From a virus, in IMG/VR virus record IMGVR_UViG_3300046723_000060, positions 1 to 63,745 of that record: DNA of 63,745 bases. The stretch is one strand, 5' to 3'. Under the pieces are notes generated by a model. That model did no database searches. It was not told the DNA's origin and worked only from the letters and a program-made list of their open reading frames with translations. Shown piece after piece: positions 1-10,300 of the stretch (position 1 is the stretch's first letter; every line of letters starts with the position of its first letter). Made by a program: the position numbers and the translations under genes.

Positions 1-124
1 TTCCTGTTCCCCCTCCGCTAACATTGGTCTGGCCGCCACCACCAACACCAGACTGGGCAAAGGTTGTCGTCGTAAAGATCAATAGGATAAATAAGAGTCG
101 TTTCATTTCTATCTCACTCCTAAT
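1..124. repeat. Terminal direct repeat, left copy (circular-assembly overlap)
   Basis: Bases 1-124 are identical to 63622-63745. The left copy carries the ribosome-binding site and first codons (to position 106) of the beta-helix gene whose full copy lies at 61952-63727, plus the stop codon of the gene at 120-2516. This is what a circular contig looks like when cut at an arbitrary point with an assembler overlap. It implies a circular map of 63,621 bp. A genuine 124-bp terminal repeat is possible but less likely, because it begins inside a coding region. Confidence 0.9.
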
Positions 125-2516
125 TCACGATCAAATAACTTAAACATGCGCTGTTTGCTGCCGGAGTAGCGCTAGCCGTAATCGTGAAACTCGTTGCCGA
201 ATTACGAGCTGAAACTGTATAGGTACGTCCAGTCGAGGTGTTACAAGTCACGCCAAGCCTGGTTCCCAACGAACTATCCTCAAACACAAAGATCTCGCTG
301 TTGACACTGACAGAAGTAGTATTTACCTGAATAGTAGTTGCAGGGTTAGCGATAGCAACCGTGCCTGCTGAAGCCGCAGCGCACACCGCAGGAGAAGCCG
401 CTGAGTTACAGTTGGTTCCTGTTACAGTATCTGGAGTTATGCTTAAATTCCCTGCGCCGTCAGAACGGATCTGACCTGACTTATCGGCTCCCGGTACCGT
501 CCACGTATAGCTAGTTACAACCGCAGGAGCCTGCCAGCCGAATGTTCCGCCGCCAGAAGCGGTCAGCGCCAACTTACCGCTGCCAGCACCGTTAGAGGTC
601 AGTGATACTGCTGTTAAAGCACCGAGTGCGGTCACTACACCCGATTTGTTTACGCTGAACTGAGACGTTCCACCTACACGCAAGCGCATCAAGAATGAGC
701 CAGCCGCGCTTGAAGTATCAGTTACATCCTCAGTCCAACCATCAAAGGTAGTCGCTCCAGAGTTCCACGTTGCCGTCGAAGCGATAGGACTGGCGGCTGA
801 TGTGATTGTTCCCAGAGTGAAGAGTTTCGCTCCCAAGAAGGTCTGAGCCGCAATTGTGACTAATCCACGATTTGATGCGCTGGCAGAGGGTATGTTGAAA
901 GTGTGCGTGGTCCCCGACGAGCTGATATTGAAGTCTGCTCCCGTCGTACCCGTTGCGAAAGTCTGGGTCGTACCACTCAGACCATTCAATGACGTGATCC
1001 CTGTTGCCGGTGGGCTGGCCCATGTTCCATCTCCTCTCCAGAATGTAGAACTAGAAGCACTAGTACCGCTATTCAGGTTGGTTACGGGAAGGTTCCCGCT
1101 TACGTCTGCTGTCAATGAAACCGCACTGAATGTTGGCGCCCCACCAGCGTTCCCGTGTAATACGGTAGTAGAGGTCCCCAGTGTGCCAAGTGTGGACACG
1201 GCAGTGGTATTTCCACCGATCACCAACTGGTTGATCGTCAGCGTCCCGCCTGCCGTCACGTTCCCGCTTCCTGCTGGTGTCGCCCATGTTCCATCTCCCC
1301 GCCAAAAGGTTGAACTAGATGCCGAAGTGCCTGAGTTGAGATTCGTCACTGGCAAGTTCCCTGTGACATCAGCACTAAGGCTTACCGCCCCGAATGACGG
1401 TACTCCCGCTGCGTTTCCGTGTAGCACAGTCGTCGTGGTACCTAGACTCCCTAAAGTCTGACTTCCTTGCGAGCCGCTGCCTACCATGATGGCATTTGCG
1501 GTTAGGCTGGCCGCGCTGGTTACGCAGGTTGTGCAGCCAACGGTGCCCGTCGTAGTGACAGTACCACCTGTAAGCGGAGCGCTGAAGACGATTGACGTTA
1601 CTGTTCCCGACCCTGGAGGAGCCGCCCATGTTCCATCACCTCGCCAGAATGTAGCTGAACTAGCGCTAGTCCCTGAGTTCAAGTTAGTTACAGGAAGGTT
1701 GCCGGTAACGTCAGTAGACAACGCCACTGCTCCAAAGGTAGGTAACCCACCGGCATTGCCATGAAGCACGGTGGTTGTAGTGCCCAACGATGCCAGTACC
1801 GCGGTGGCTTGCAATCCCCCACCAACCACCAAGCGACTAGCCGTTAGCGCAGCGGCGCTAGTTACGCAAGTAGCGCAGCTAATCGTTCCAGTGGTCGTAA
1901 TCGGTCCACCTGTAAGCGGTGAGGCGGTTGCGACTGAACTAACCGACCCAACTCCACCTGGTATTGCCCACGTACCATCCCCGCGCCAGAAGGTTGTCGC
2001 TCCAGCACTCGTACCGGAATTAAGATTGGTAACAGGAAGATTCCCAGTGACTCCAGTAACCAAGCTAATAAGTGGAATGTCGGCCGCAACGAGTGAACGG
2101 TAAGTAGGTGCTACAGCCCCACCACCTGTTGGCCCAGCCGCAACCGTGTTCGCTGACTGTGGAGTGATGGTGAAGGTCAGTACCGGGGTGGACGTCGGTG
2201 AAGTGACCGCAGCACTAAAATAAGGAGCAGTAGTGCCAGCAATGCTGAAGCTAACAACAGTACCTCCACCACCGCCACCTCCCGAGCCTACAGCCGTCCA
2301 AGTGTTGGCGGTAGGTCCACAAGTCTTGAGTAACTGTGCGGTAATATCCCAGATCATCGGCTCCTGCTGACCAACTTGGGCGGGATTACAGTTAGGCAAT
2401 GGCTGTGGAGAAGATTGAACGAGAGTTGTCTTGCCGCTGTTACCTTGAGCGTGCGACATGGGACAGCCAGATAGCAAGAGTATAAGGAATGGTAGAGCTG
2501 GGCATAGTCGCTTCAT
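120..2516 (-). CDS. Signal-peptide-bearing repetitive tail-fibre-like protein
   Basis: A 798-residue protein low in charge and rich in Gly, Thr, Ser and Ala. It opens with a hydrophobic leader ([10 protein letters not shown]...) containing LSGC, a lipobox match, so it may be a lipoprotein; cleavage after SHAQ is an alternative. A Gly7 linker follows near residue 80. Four repeats then carry [13 protein letters not shown]...FWRGDGTW at about residues 180, 290, 405 and 495. This LPV/GDGTW pattern is typical of phage tail-fibre shafts. The C-terminal 250 residues look like a globular beta-rich domain. It lies last in the fibre cluster, next to the beta-helix gene across the join. A secretion signal on a fibre is unexpected. 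The fibre class is well supported; its location is not. Confidence 0.8.
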   Translation of the reverse strand: MKRLCPALPFLILLLSGCPMSHAQGNSGKTTLVQSSPQPLPNCNPAQVGQQEPMIWDITAQLLKTCGPTANTWTAVGSGGGGGGGTVVSFSIAGTTAPYFSAAVTSPTSTPVLTFTITPQSANTVAAGPTGGGAVAPTYRSLVAADIPLISLVTGVTGNLPVTNLNSGTSAGATTFWRGDGTWAIPGGVGSVSSVATASPLTGGPITTTGTISCATCVTSAAALTASRLVVGGGLQATAVLASLGTTTTVLHGNAGGLPTFGAVALSTDVTGNLPVTNLNSGTSASSATFWRGDGTWAAPPGSGTVTSIVFSAPLTGGTVTTTGTVGCTTCVTSAASLTANAIMVGSGSQGSQTLGSLGTTTTVLHGNAAGVPSFGAVSLSADVTGNLPVTNLNSGTSASSSTFWRGDGTWATPAGSGNVTAGGTLTINQLVIGGNTTAVSTLGTLGTSTTVLHGNAGGAPTFSAVSLTADVSGNLPVTNLNSGTSASSSTFWRGDGTWASPPATGITSLNGLSGTTQTFATGTTGADFNISSSGTTHTFNIPSASASNRGLVTIAAQTFLGAKLFTLGTITSAASPIASTATWNSGATTFDGWTEDVTDTSSAAGSFLMRLRVGGTSQFSVNKSGVVTALGALTAVSLTSNGAGSGKLALTASGGGTFGWQAPAVVTSYTWTVPGADKSGQIRSDGAGNLSITPDTVTGTNCNSAASPAVCAAASAGTVAIANPATTIQVNTTSVSVNSEIFVFEDSSLGTRLGVTCNTSTGRTYTVSARNSATSFTITASATPAANSACLSYLIVN
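1000..2090 (-). repeat. Four tandem fibre-shaft repeats inside the 798-aa gene
   Basis: The coding DNA repeats in units of about 270-350 bp. Each unit ends in the FWRGDGTW-encoding segment, seen on the plus strand as a CCATCnCC...GCCAGAA/AAA word near 1035, 1300, 1640 and 1980. Units share the [12 protein letters not shown] block almost unchanged and diverge between blocks, with one unit shorter. Such arrays let fibre length change by homologous recombination. Confidence 0.8.
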
Positions 2517-2921
2517 TTAGCTGCTCCCTATCACGTCATAACCTGTGGTTCCGTTGGCATACAAACGAACATATTGATATTGGTTAGACAAGTCCCACTC
2601 GGTCTGACCGTCGATCGTATCGGTACCTTGAGGGAAGATCTGCAGCGATCCCGCACCAGCATCTAGCTTCTTGACCACATATAGCTTTCCTTGAACAGAT
2701 GCCGAATCAGGTAAGGTGATAGGAATGTTCAGGCCAGAGGTCGTACCACGAATGACCATCTCAGGGTAAGGAGTGAAGGTAGCTAGGTAAGCTGAGCTAA
2801 CGTTAACCACTGCAACTCCACCCATGGTATTGATGATGTCGAGGTCAGCATTAAGCGTGGTCCCCCACGTATTAGCCGATCCCCCAACAGTTGGCTTAGT
2901 CAGCCCAAGTAAAGCGGTCAT
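2517..2921 (-). CDS. Short tail-fibre N-terminal-type protein
   Basis: Start chosen at the ATG whose ATGA overlaps the stop of the upstream 914-residue gene; longer reading frames upstream lie inside that gene. The 134-residue product opens with TKPTVGGSANTWGTTLN followed by ADLDIIN. This matches the P-x-VGG-x-N-x-WG-x-x-LN pattern found in many phage tail-fibre and tail-collar proteins at the attachment end. The rest is a compact beta-rich domain with a GTDTIDG turn, as in small fibre or chaperone-like proteins. No signal peptide is seen, unlike its two neighbours. It probably sits on the tail and interacts with one of the adjoining long fibre-like proteins. Confidence 0.75.
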   Translation of the reverse strand: MTALLGLTKPTVGGSANTWGTTLNADLDIINTMGGVAVVNVSSAYLATFTPYPEMVIRGTTSGLNIPITLPDSASVQGKLYVVKKLDAGAGSLQIFPQGTDTIDGQTEWDLSNQYQYVRLYANGTTGYDVIGSS

Positions 2922-5662
2922 TGGCACACTCCAGTTACACCGGATAATGTCACATTTCCAGTCATCTGGCACTTGGTAGTTATACCGTTACCACTTAAAG
3001 TTGCTACATGCGGACTACCTGAAGCATTGTCGGTTACGGTTACTGCCCCTGTCCTGCCACCTGTAGCCGTAGGGGTAAACGTAACGTTCAATGAACAAGT
3101 AGCCAGAGATGCCAACGTCCCTCCACAGTTGGTCACTGGAACGGTAACCACCGCAAAGTCTCCCGAAGCTACTACCGACGATATAGTCAGCGCACCGCTA
3201 CCTGTGTTGGTTAGGATAATCGACCTCACCGTCGAGGTTGTAGACAACGTCTGATCCCCAAAGTTCAGGCTGGTTGGATTGAGACTCACACCGGGAGTCT
3301 GTGCTACACCCGTACCTGAAAGCGTTACTACCTGCGGTGAGCCTGAAGCGTTATCTGAAACGGTAAGATTCGCACTGCGCGTACCGCCAGCAGTAGGTGT
3401 GAAGGTAATGTTGAACGTGCAATTCAGGCCAGATAATAGAAGTGAGGGACAATTATCAGTAAAGCTGAAATCCCCTGGATTAGCTCCCGTGGAGATGGAC
3501 TTGCCGCTAATGGTTACCGTGCCGCCAGGGCCGCTGGTATTGGTAAGCACATGAGCTTGACTAGCCGATGATGTGCCTACCGTCTGGTTGCCGAAGATAC
3601 GGGTCGCTGGCAACAAGGTAACTGTCAATGCTGCTGGAACAGTCAATGAAATTTCATTCGACTTAGCGCTCTCTTGTGCCGGCTGCCATGCTCCACCGTT
3701 ATTACCAGTACCAGATGTGGCGCTAGAGAAAGTGAAGGTCGAACCTGTCGGCTGGCCTGTCGAGGTAAACGTTCCGTTGAACAACGTATTGCCACCTATC
3801 GTCACCGTCGTTCCGCTTGCGAAGGTACAAGTAGCGGTACAGGTTACTGTCGCGGTCGTTCCGTTGCCCGTGATGCTCGAGACAATGCCTCCGATGTATG
3901 CTGTGACCACGTAGAAGTAGGTTCCATTGGCTGGAGTATCAGTTGTTGTGAGCGACGTCAGGCCAGACTTGACTACGCTGTAAGGGCCGCCATGAACCGT
4001 TCCGCGGTAAAGCGTGTAAGCCGTTGGAGTGGGAGACCCTGACGATGCCGTCCAGTTCAAACTCGCTGTACTGCCAGCTACCGAACCGTTTAGCCCTGTC
4101 GGTGCTGCCGGAGGAACAGGGCCTCCACCAGTGAACTGATAAGCTCCAGCCGTCCAGTTGGTTGGGGCTACGGGTCTCGCTACGCCAAGGTAGTCCACGT
4201 TGAGTGCTGTGATACCCAAGCTCGTAAGGTTAGTGCCCAGCAGAATAGCTGAGCTACCAGTCTGTGGCTGATACGGTGGAGAACTGGCTGCGTTCAGATT
4301 AGGATTGGCAATGGAAGAGTTAGCATCGAATCCGGTAGCTGAAGTCCATGCCGCAACCGTAGCAAATCCAGTGCCGCTAGGCCCCGCTCCGCTGAACATC
4401 ACATTCAGTCCAGTTAGGTTAAACAGTACGTTGAAATTACTGGTGGTAAGCGTCGTCCCTGGATTCACAAAGATTCCTGTAGGAACCGTAGAGATAATGT
4501 TGTTTTCTATGGTACAAGGCGAGTCGGTCTTGATGCCCGATTGTCCAAAGCCATTACCGAAGATTATGTTGCTGTAGATCTGCCCCAATGGAGCGGTATT
4601 GGTGCCACATCCAGTAATGTAACCGTTGCTAGGACCATTGCTGGTCGAACCGTTAATCATCAGGTTGTTGAATATCCTGACGTTCGACACCGTTCCGCCA
4701 TTCGGATCAATGAAGATATCTCCCGTTTGCCTGAATCCCCAGTCACCGTGAATCCAGTTGTCGAAGATATTGACCGCACCGGACTGCGTGCCACCAAAGC
4801 CTTGGAACACGAAGATTCCATTGTGATGGAACGTGTTGGTGGCAGTGGTATCATCCCAGTTCACCGCATCAAACATGTTGTTATGGGAAATCTCCATGGT
4901 GCCGGAGTTGGCCCCGGCATTCAGCGCCATGCGGATAGCGTGGTTGATCCGCGAACAGGTATTGTTGGTGATAACGTTATTGGTGTCCGTCGTGCCCTGC
5001 TGGAAATGAATGCAGCTATGCGTGTCGTGCATAGTGTTGTTCTGAACTACGTTGTTGGAACCGGCAAACTGGATGCCAATAGGATAGCTGCCAGATGTGA
5101 CGCAGCCATTCGTATCCGTGAAAGAAGTCCGCACGCACAGGTTATTGATGTGCCAGTTCTGGATGGTTACGTTGCTGCCATCGCTGTAGATAGCGCCTGA
5201 GTTCTGCTCGAAGGCTAGTCCGGTTCCGTTGGCGGTATTCTGGATGACACCGTTTACGCCACCGTCGATGACGATGAAGCTCTGATGATTGGTGATAGGC
5301 GAGCCGGTAAACGATCCCCATACAGGCGAGGTTAGGTTAGCTCCTGATTCAAACAGTAGTGTGATTGGGTGTCCGCTTGTTCCCGATCCTTGAAAGAAGA
5401 AGACGTCCTGTTCGTTCGCGGTACCCGTATAAGTACCGCAGAAATGAACGATGGTGTCAGGACCAATCTGAGTTGCTCCAGCACCCCACTTACCGGCAGC
5501 GTTGAATCCATTGGTACCATCATGCAGCGCATAGGCGTTGGCGCAAGAGGTTCCATCATTTGTTACCGTAGCGTTCTGCGCGTAGTAGATGTTAGCTATA
5601 GACGCCTTACTTGAAGCTGCTCCCACGAGCATCAGGGCTAGGACTATCAGTAATCGTCTCAT
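2918..5662 (-). CDS. Secreted-type right-handed beta-helix protein with FN3 and choice-of-anchor-D domains
   Basis: A 914-residue protein. Residues 1-20 are a Sec-type signal peptide (MRRLLIVLALMLVGA...). Residues 25-500 have many Asn/Gly-rich NNxI/NNxM turns typical of a pectate-lyase-like parallel beta-helix. Residues about 515-600 form an FN3 domain (GLNGSVAGSTASLNW, YFYVVTAY). Two choice-of-anchor-D/ASH-type repeats fill about 690-900 (FGDQT or FGNQT starts, NASGSPxVxTLSG ends). The anchor-D domain is common in secreted acidobacterial proteins and rare in phages, so the C-terminus may be host-derived. Probable roles are surface polysaccharide binding or cleavage; no catalytic residues were identified. 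ATGA overlap with the next gene. Confidence 0.75.
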   Translation of the reverse strand: MRRLLIVLALMLVGAASSKASIANIYYAQNATVTNDGTSCANAYALHDGTNGFNAAGKWGAGATQIGPDTIVHFCGTYTGTANEQDVFFFQGSGTSGHPITLLFESGANLTSPVWGSFTGSPITNHQSFIVIDGGVNGVIQNTANGTGLAFEQNSGAIYSDGSNVTIQNWHINNLCVRTSFTDTNGCVTSGSYPIGIQFAGSNNVVQNNTMHDTHSCIHFQQGTTDTNNVITNNTCSRINHAIRMALNAGANSGTMEISHNNMFDAVNWDDTTATNTFHHNGIFVFQGFGGTQSGAVNIFDNWIHGDWGFRQTGDIFIDPNGGTVSNVRIFNNLMINGSTSNGPSNGYITGCGTNTAPLGQIYSNIIFGNGFGQSGIKTDSPCTIENNIISTVPTGIFVNPGTTLTTSNFNVLFNLTGLNVMFSGAGPSGTGFATVAAWTSATGFDANSSIANPNLNAASSPPYQPQTGSSAILLGTNLTSLGITALNVDYLGVARPVAPTNWTAGAYQFTGGGPVPPAAPTGLNGSVAGSTASLNWTASSGSPTPTAYTLYRGTVHGGPYSVVKSGLTSLTTTDTPANGTYFYVVTAYIGGIVSSITGNGTTATVTCTATCTFASGTTVTIGGNTLFNGTFTSTGQPTGSTFTFSSATSGTGNNGGAWQPAQESAKSNEISLTVPAALTVTLLPATRIFGNQTVGTSSASQAHVLTNTSGPGGTVTISGKSISTGANPGDFSFTDNCPSLLLSGLNCTFNITFTPTAGGTRSANLTVSDNASGSPQVVTLSGTGVAQTPGVSLNPTSLNFGDQTLSTTSTVRSIILTNTGSGALTISSVVASGDFAVVTVPVTNCGGTLASLATCSLNVTFTPTATGGRTGAVTVTDNASGSPHVATLSGNGITTKCQMTGNVTLSGVTGVCQ

Positions 5663-5680
5663 TGTCGTAACCCTTTCATA

Positions 5681-6442
5681 TCATGGATTGTATGGCGGTG
5701 TCATGCGAGAACCACTATGGTGGCCACGCAGGGTGAATATATTATTGGATACATCGCTGTTATAGATATCTCTAACTTCCTGTGCAGTCAGTGCCCTGTT
5801 GTAGATGCGGCAATCGTCCACGGAACCTACATAGACCTTATGGTTGATTGTTGGATCTGAGTTGGATGCAATGTAGAGGTCTCCAGCCGAGGTCAGATCG
5901 TAAGCTATTGGACTGGCATTGGTTAAAGATCCGATCAGAGTTCCATTACTGTATAACAGTTGTTGTGGCGCCGGAGCGGCCGGATCGTAGGTTCCTGTCA
6001 GGTTCTGCCACGAGGTATTATCTAAAATAATTCCCGAAACGGTTAACTCTGAAGTTGCTCCCGCGATTCCTATTGTGAAAATAGCCGCAGTAGGGTCAGC
6101 TACTCCATGCACACCTATCTGATAACTTTGAAAGGTAGGCGGAACATCCTCGGCAAATGCCTTGCAGAATACCGACTGTCTGAAGTTTTGTACCTGCGGC
6201 CCCTTAAACCATGCGGAAATAGTTACCGCAGCAGGTTCCAGTACAGCGGCTCGTGGAATCCTGACCGAGTCATCGCTAACAGGGTGTCCCCTAAACGACA
6301 ATCCACCGCCGTTGGGACCTGTGGTAATCCACGTAGGACCATCTATTAGATTTCCATTATTCCCGTTACCGGAAGAGTCAGTAGCAATCGTTCCTGAACC
6401 GTCCTTTAACTGCCACCATCCGACTAGTCCAGGTATTGGCAT
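5681..6442 (-). CDS. LamG/concanavalin-like carbohydrate-binding protein
   Basis: A 253-residue single-domain protein with a Laminin-G-3/concanavalin-A-like jelly-roll signature: GLVGWWQLKDGSGTIATDSS near the N-terminus, TISAWFKG in the first third and VDDCRIYNRALTAQEV near the C-terminus, the classic end of this fold. Such domains bind glycans. It sits between two fibre-type genes and has no signal peptide, so it is probably a virion tail-associated adhesin. The stop of the upstream 144-residue gene is only 1 base before this start, so the two are probably translated together. The fold is confident; the ligand is unknown. Confidence 0.85.
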   Translation of the reverse strand: MPIPGLVGWWQLKDGSGTIATDSSGNGNNGNLIDGPTWITTGPNGGGLSFRGHPVSDDSVRIPRAAVLEPAAVTISAWFKGPQVQNFRQSVFCKAFAEDVPPTFQSYQIGVHGVADPTAAIFTIGIAGATSELTVSGIILDNTSWQNLTGTYDPAAPAPQQLLYSNGTLIGSLTNASPIAYDLTSAGDLYIASNSDPTINHKVYVGSVDDCRIYNRALTAQEVRDIYNSDVSNNIFTLRGHHSGSRMTPPYNP

Positions 6443-6443
6443 G

Positions 6444-6878
6444 TCATTGTATGATTAAGGTGATAAAGGCTCCGTCACCGGAGTTGTCAGCGTCAACTGA
6501 ATACCTGTAAGGACTCCATACGTTCAAATTGACTGCGGCTGCGGTGAGAAACAATGTTTGACCGGGAGCAAGTGTGGCGACAATACTTCCAGTATCGTCG
6601 CGGTTTCCGCTGCCCCCACCAGCCCCACGCCTTACAATATAGATATTTCCAGCATTGAACTGTGTTCCAGAAGCGGCTGGCTTGAATGCCTGAATCATGA
6701 TCTCTTCCGCACGGATAGTCGTAGGATAGTTTGTGGAGCTAGTTGGAGTACCCGGCGCGTTATCAGATGTTGGATCGACAACGGACATGAATCCTACTGG
6801 CGTACCAGGAGTTGTTACGCCAATGAATCCCAGCGGCCAGTCTGGACCGTTAACGTCGCGCTGAATGCTATTGGTCAT
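6444..6878 (-). CDS. Small tail-associated protein, paralogue of 61508-61942
   Basis: A 144-residue protein that shares its length and pattern with the product of 61508-61942. Both have an N-terminal NGPxWxLG...TxGTPV segment, a central GNIY(I/V) strand, an NR(D/T)D turn and a C-terminus (V)DxDN(S/T)GDGAxITLII. The family is not one I can name. The fold looks all-beta and may be a head or tail decoration or a fibre trimerisation unit. Its ATG overlaps the stop of the upstream 46-residue membrane protein by four bases. Both copies stand beside beta-helix or LamG genes, so the duplication probably accompanied duplication of adhesin partners. Confidence 0.7.
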   Translation of the reverse strand: MTNSIQRDVNGPDWPLGFIGVTTPGTPVGFMSVVDPTSDNAPGTPTSSTNYPTTIRAEEIMIQAFKPAASGTQFNAGNIYIVRRGAGGGSGNRDDTGSIVATLAPGQTLFLTAAAVNLNVWSPYRYSVDADNSGDGAFITLIIQ

Positions 6879-7015
6879 CGCCGCACCAATAGAGCTATTA
6901 GAACTATCACTTCAAGGATTTGAACGGAGAGGATGCTCCATATCACCATCTCGAGACGATATTCCCGTTGTTGTTTCTTTGCGTCAGGAGGGCGGGGAGT
7001 ACTGACAATCATCAT
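6875..7015 (-). CDS. 46-residue single-pass membrane protein
   Basis: A very short gene identified by its exact four-base overlaps at both ends: ATGA with the upstream gene stop at 7012 and ATGA with the downstream start at 6878. The product has a charged N-terminal half (DAKKQQREYR) and one C-terminal transmembrane segment (WSILSVQILEVIVLIALLV) ending in RR. This gives an N-in or N-out single-pass topology. Location among tail genes gives no clear role; a pinholin-like or spanin-accessory role is possible but unsupported. Gene reality is strongly supported by the overlap pattern. Confidence 0.7.
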   Translation of the reverse strand: MMIVSTPRPPDAKKQQREYRLEMVIWSILSVQILEVIVLIALLVRR

Positions 7016-7305
7016 AGAAACTCAAATCTCCTTTTAGCGGCAACATAAGTCAACTTAGTTCCGTCTGCTAGTTTGGTTGTATCGGAAGGCTCAACAGGTA
7101 GCCCTAGAAAGCGAGTAATTGAAGCGGTGTTGGTTTGCGCCGGAACGGCTTCTTTGTTGCTTTGTTTAAGCTGAGCTTGTAACGCGGCGTGAGAGTCTTG
7201 AAGCTCATAGAGCATACGCAAGGTCTCACGGAACGAACGTTCAGTTGATTGCGGGTCTTTCAACTGATCGTGGCTGGGATACCAACGGGTAGAGTTTTCG
7301 TTCAT
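7012..7305 (-). CDS. Small coiled-coil protein of the tail operon
   Basis: A 97-residue hydrophilic protein. The middle (ERSFRETLRMLYELQDSHAALQAQLKQ) is predicted to be a short coiled coil by its heptad-like spacing. The C-terminal part (ITRFLGLP...TYVAAKRRFEFL) looks like a small folded element. It overlaps its large upstream neighbour by ATGA and the downstream 46-residue gene by ATGA. Its position directly after the giant tail protein suggests a tail assembly or fibre-attachment role. Function is not recognised. Confidence 0.65.
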   Translation of the reverse strand: MNENSTRWYPSHDQLKDPQSTERSFRETLRMLYELQDSHAALQAQLKQSNKEAVPAQTNTASITRFLGLPVEPSDTTKLADGTKLTYVAAKRRFEFL

Positions 7306-10300
7306 AGCGGTGCTCCATCAACTGGGCCGGAGAGGAAGGATTTCATTACAGTGTAAGGGTCTTGTCGCTGCCACGGGCCTACACTGACTTCGCAATCTTC
7401 CATAAAGAACTGAAAGGGTGCGGTAGAACTGGCAGCGAAGGCGTATAGCTGACCCTTGTTGGCGCTCACTCTGAATAGCTTCTTGACGTATACCCCAGCC
7501 GACGAGGGTAAGGTAACTGGCAACGGTGACTGGCCATCGTAACTTGTAATCTGCAAGGTGATATCGGCCGCAGAGATATAAGCCATAGCGATCTGGCCGA
7601 TGTGACCGTAACCTTGCATCCCGAAGCTAGTACCCAGCGTCTGCCACTGGATGGTTGTCGCCGGCTGGATGACAAAGCTCGTCTGCCACAGGAATAACGT
7701 TGTTGGCGCAGTCTGTGTGGTGAAGTCATCGGTCCAACTGAAGTACAGGCCCATGAACGAACTGACAACGAGAGCATTGCCGACACTGATTGGTTGGCGA
7801 GCTCGAGTTGCTGAGGCTGGTACGGCTAACGGTGCTCCTACCTGTACCGCTTGCGACATCATGTTGATCGCCATGCCGGCTGGACAGATAGCGTCTACGA
7901 AGGTATCGCCCCATTGTTTAGGCGCTCGTAAGTCTCCGCCAGGATCTTCAAAGGTGGCCAGTAACACTTGGATTGGCCCATCAAGGTCGTTGGTAAACGG
8001 CGTCTGAACGCTTACCCGACCATTAATATCGGCCATCTGCAGTTCGGGATAACGAGTGGATGAGGTCAGCAACGTCCCAGCTTGTCCTTCAGGATGATAG
8101 AACCTTGTTACCTGAGTTGCATAGAGATCAACGCACCACGCATTCCTTCTCGTGTCGTAGACCAGAGTGTTGTAATTGCCAGCCGAGTCCTGATACGTCG
8201 CGTAGAGATAGTAATTACAGTAAGTGAGCCTGAAGGTTCCAGCTCTTGCGTAATCAGGTGGCAGGACCGTGTGAGCTAGTCCTGGAGGCCCGTAAGTCTG
8301 AGCTTCACCTGGAGTACCGTCGTGAGGGAAGAGGTTGTACAAGTCCTCGTCGGTGAGGCTACCCTTGCCTGACGACCATATCCCATCCTTAGCCCAGAAG
8401 AAGATTTGGCTTCCATCCGTGCAGCAGGCATAAGGTGCTGCCAAGCCCCGCGGTAAAGGTTGCTGCACAGGATTGTAACGCTGCAAGGGATTGGTCGGTT
8501 GAGGGTAGAGTGCCCACCAACGTTCGGTTGAGCCTACGAAGGAGAGACCGTCTAGGACTAGACCACCCATCAACGGTTCAGACGGAGTTACCAGTTCCAT
8601 ATTGAAAGCATCGGGAGCCGAGTCGGGATTATTACCCTTGGCAAAGTAGAGTGTACCGGGACGTAGCGGATCGCCTACCGCGAATACCGTGCCATTGACA
8701 TCCGGCCCCCACATATAGGGTAGGAATTGGCGTGCGATCGCTGGCTCATAGATATTGGTCTGACCGTTGTCGCTGATGGCACCTTGATTAAATCCAGCGG
8801 TACATTCAACGAACTCGAAGAGATAGTCAGTACCAGAGATGAGTGTGGGCCTGACTCGTAGAGTGTAGGTTGACTGACCACCTAGGTTCACAAGGTTCCC
8901 CGGCAGATATCGCAGTGCCAATGTCGGCGAGGGAATCGTTACAACCGCAATGAATCCAACGATAGTCGAGGCCGTAGCGTTTAGTGGAAAATCAATAGAC
9001 GGCCATGGCTCGAAGTTATCAAACTCCAGCGCCTCCCCAGCCTGAGCCGACTCATCGGCATAATCATCCTGAAACGATGAGTGACTTGAGGCGATAGACC
9101 CGATATAGCGCCAACTTGTTACTGAACCTCCAAACCTGAAGACGTCCCAAGTATCAATCTGCGTATCATAAGCCGCTGAGGGAAGGTTGATTTGTACAGG
9201 CTGGCGGTGAGCCAGCACACCGTAGCGCATGTCAGGTGAGGGATTACCCTTAGCTCCAGTTACCTTGGACCGTGGTCGCACACGGTAACGGTATGGCTCG
9301 CCAATGTCGCCCACATCTGGCTGTGAGCCACCAACAAAGGCAATGGAACTAATGCTCACCCTGACCGTTGCTGTAGCGTTTACATACACCTGAACTGAGT
9401 TGATATTGGCGAGCGTCTTGGTCTGATCTCCACCGATGCGGGTAAGCGCACGGATAGGTATCCAAATCTCAGTCCACTGACCTTCACCTGCTACCGAAGG
9501 ATTAGACGGTGTAAGATTAAGCGCTCCGGCACCTTGGTAAGTGTTGGTCTCGGAGACGATAGCTTGAGTTGCGGCAAGTAACGTAATCGGTGTCGCCGCA
9601 GTAGTAGCGCTCACCAGGTCCGATGGCCTGACTCCAGTCAGGTAATAGTTATCTAGGAATGTTCCGTCGCTGACGTCGAACTGCAACCGCATCTCAGCTA
9701 GGTTAGCTGGATTATCCACGTTGACTGAAAAGTGCAGGTAATCATCATCTTGAAACGCGCTAGTGTTGACACCGATGCTGGCGGCTCCGGCTGAGATATT
9801 TATCTCGTAGACGTAGTGAACCATATCATCATGCGAGTCGGTGAAGGCCATAACCTGAACTTGAGTCAAGTCCTGATTGGCTGGCAGAGGAATAGAATCC
9901 CACTGCTGCGGCCTAGATAGCGGTACTGAGGCTGGCAGTTCCGGCCCCATATTGTAGACTTGGTTCCAAGTGACTGAATTGTCGAGCGAATACCAGATAC
10001 CAGCACTACGTTTGGTGACCGTAAACCCGTCGTCTCCGTTAGCCAGTACGCGAGAGTTGATATTGAGCGCCATGCTAGCTTGTGGCGTTCCTGTAACGAA
10101 TCCCCAGATACAGCCGTAGTAAGTGTGCGTGTGTTGGCCTACGGCTGAGGCAAAAGTAGTCGTATTGCCGTCACCAGCGTTGCCTGGATTGGCGTAAGGA
10201 GATGTGGTTGATGGATCGAGTCCCCAGCCAAAGTTCTGATTGATGCCCATTTCGTATGCGCCAACATGGGCATTCGGCCCCCAACCATTTAAGGATGTGG

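Noticed and set aside
856-2103. Plus-strand ORFs opposite the fibre repeats
   Set aside because: Shadow frames of the repetitive 798-residue gene; they lack starts with ribosome-binding sites and mirror its repeat pattern.
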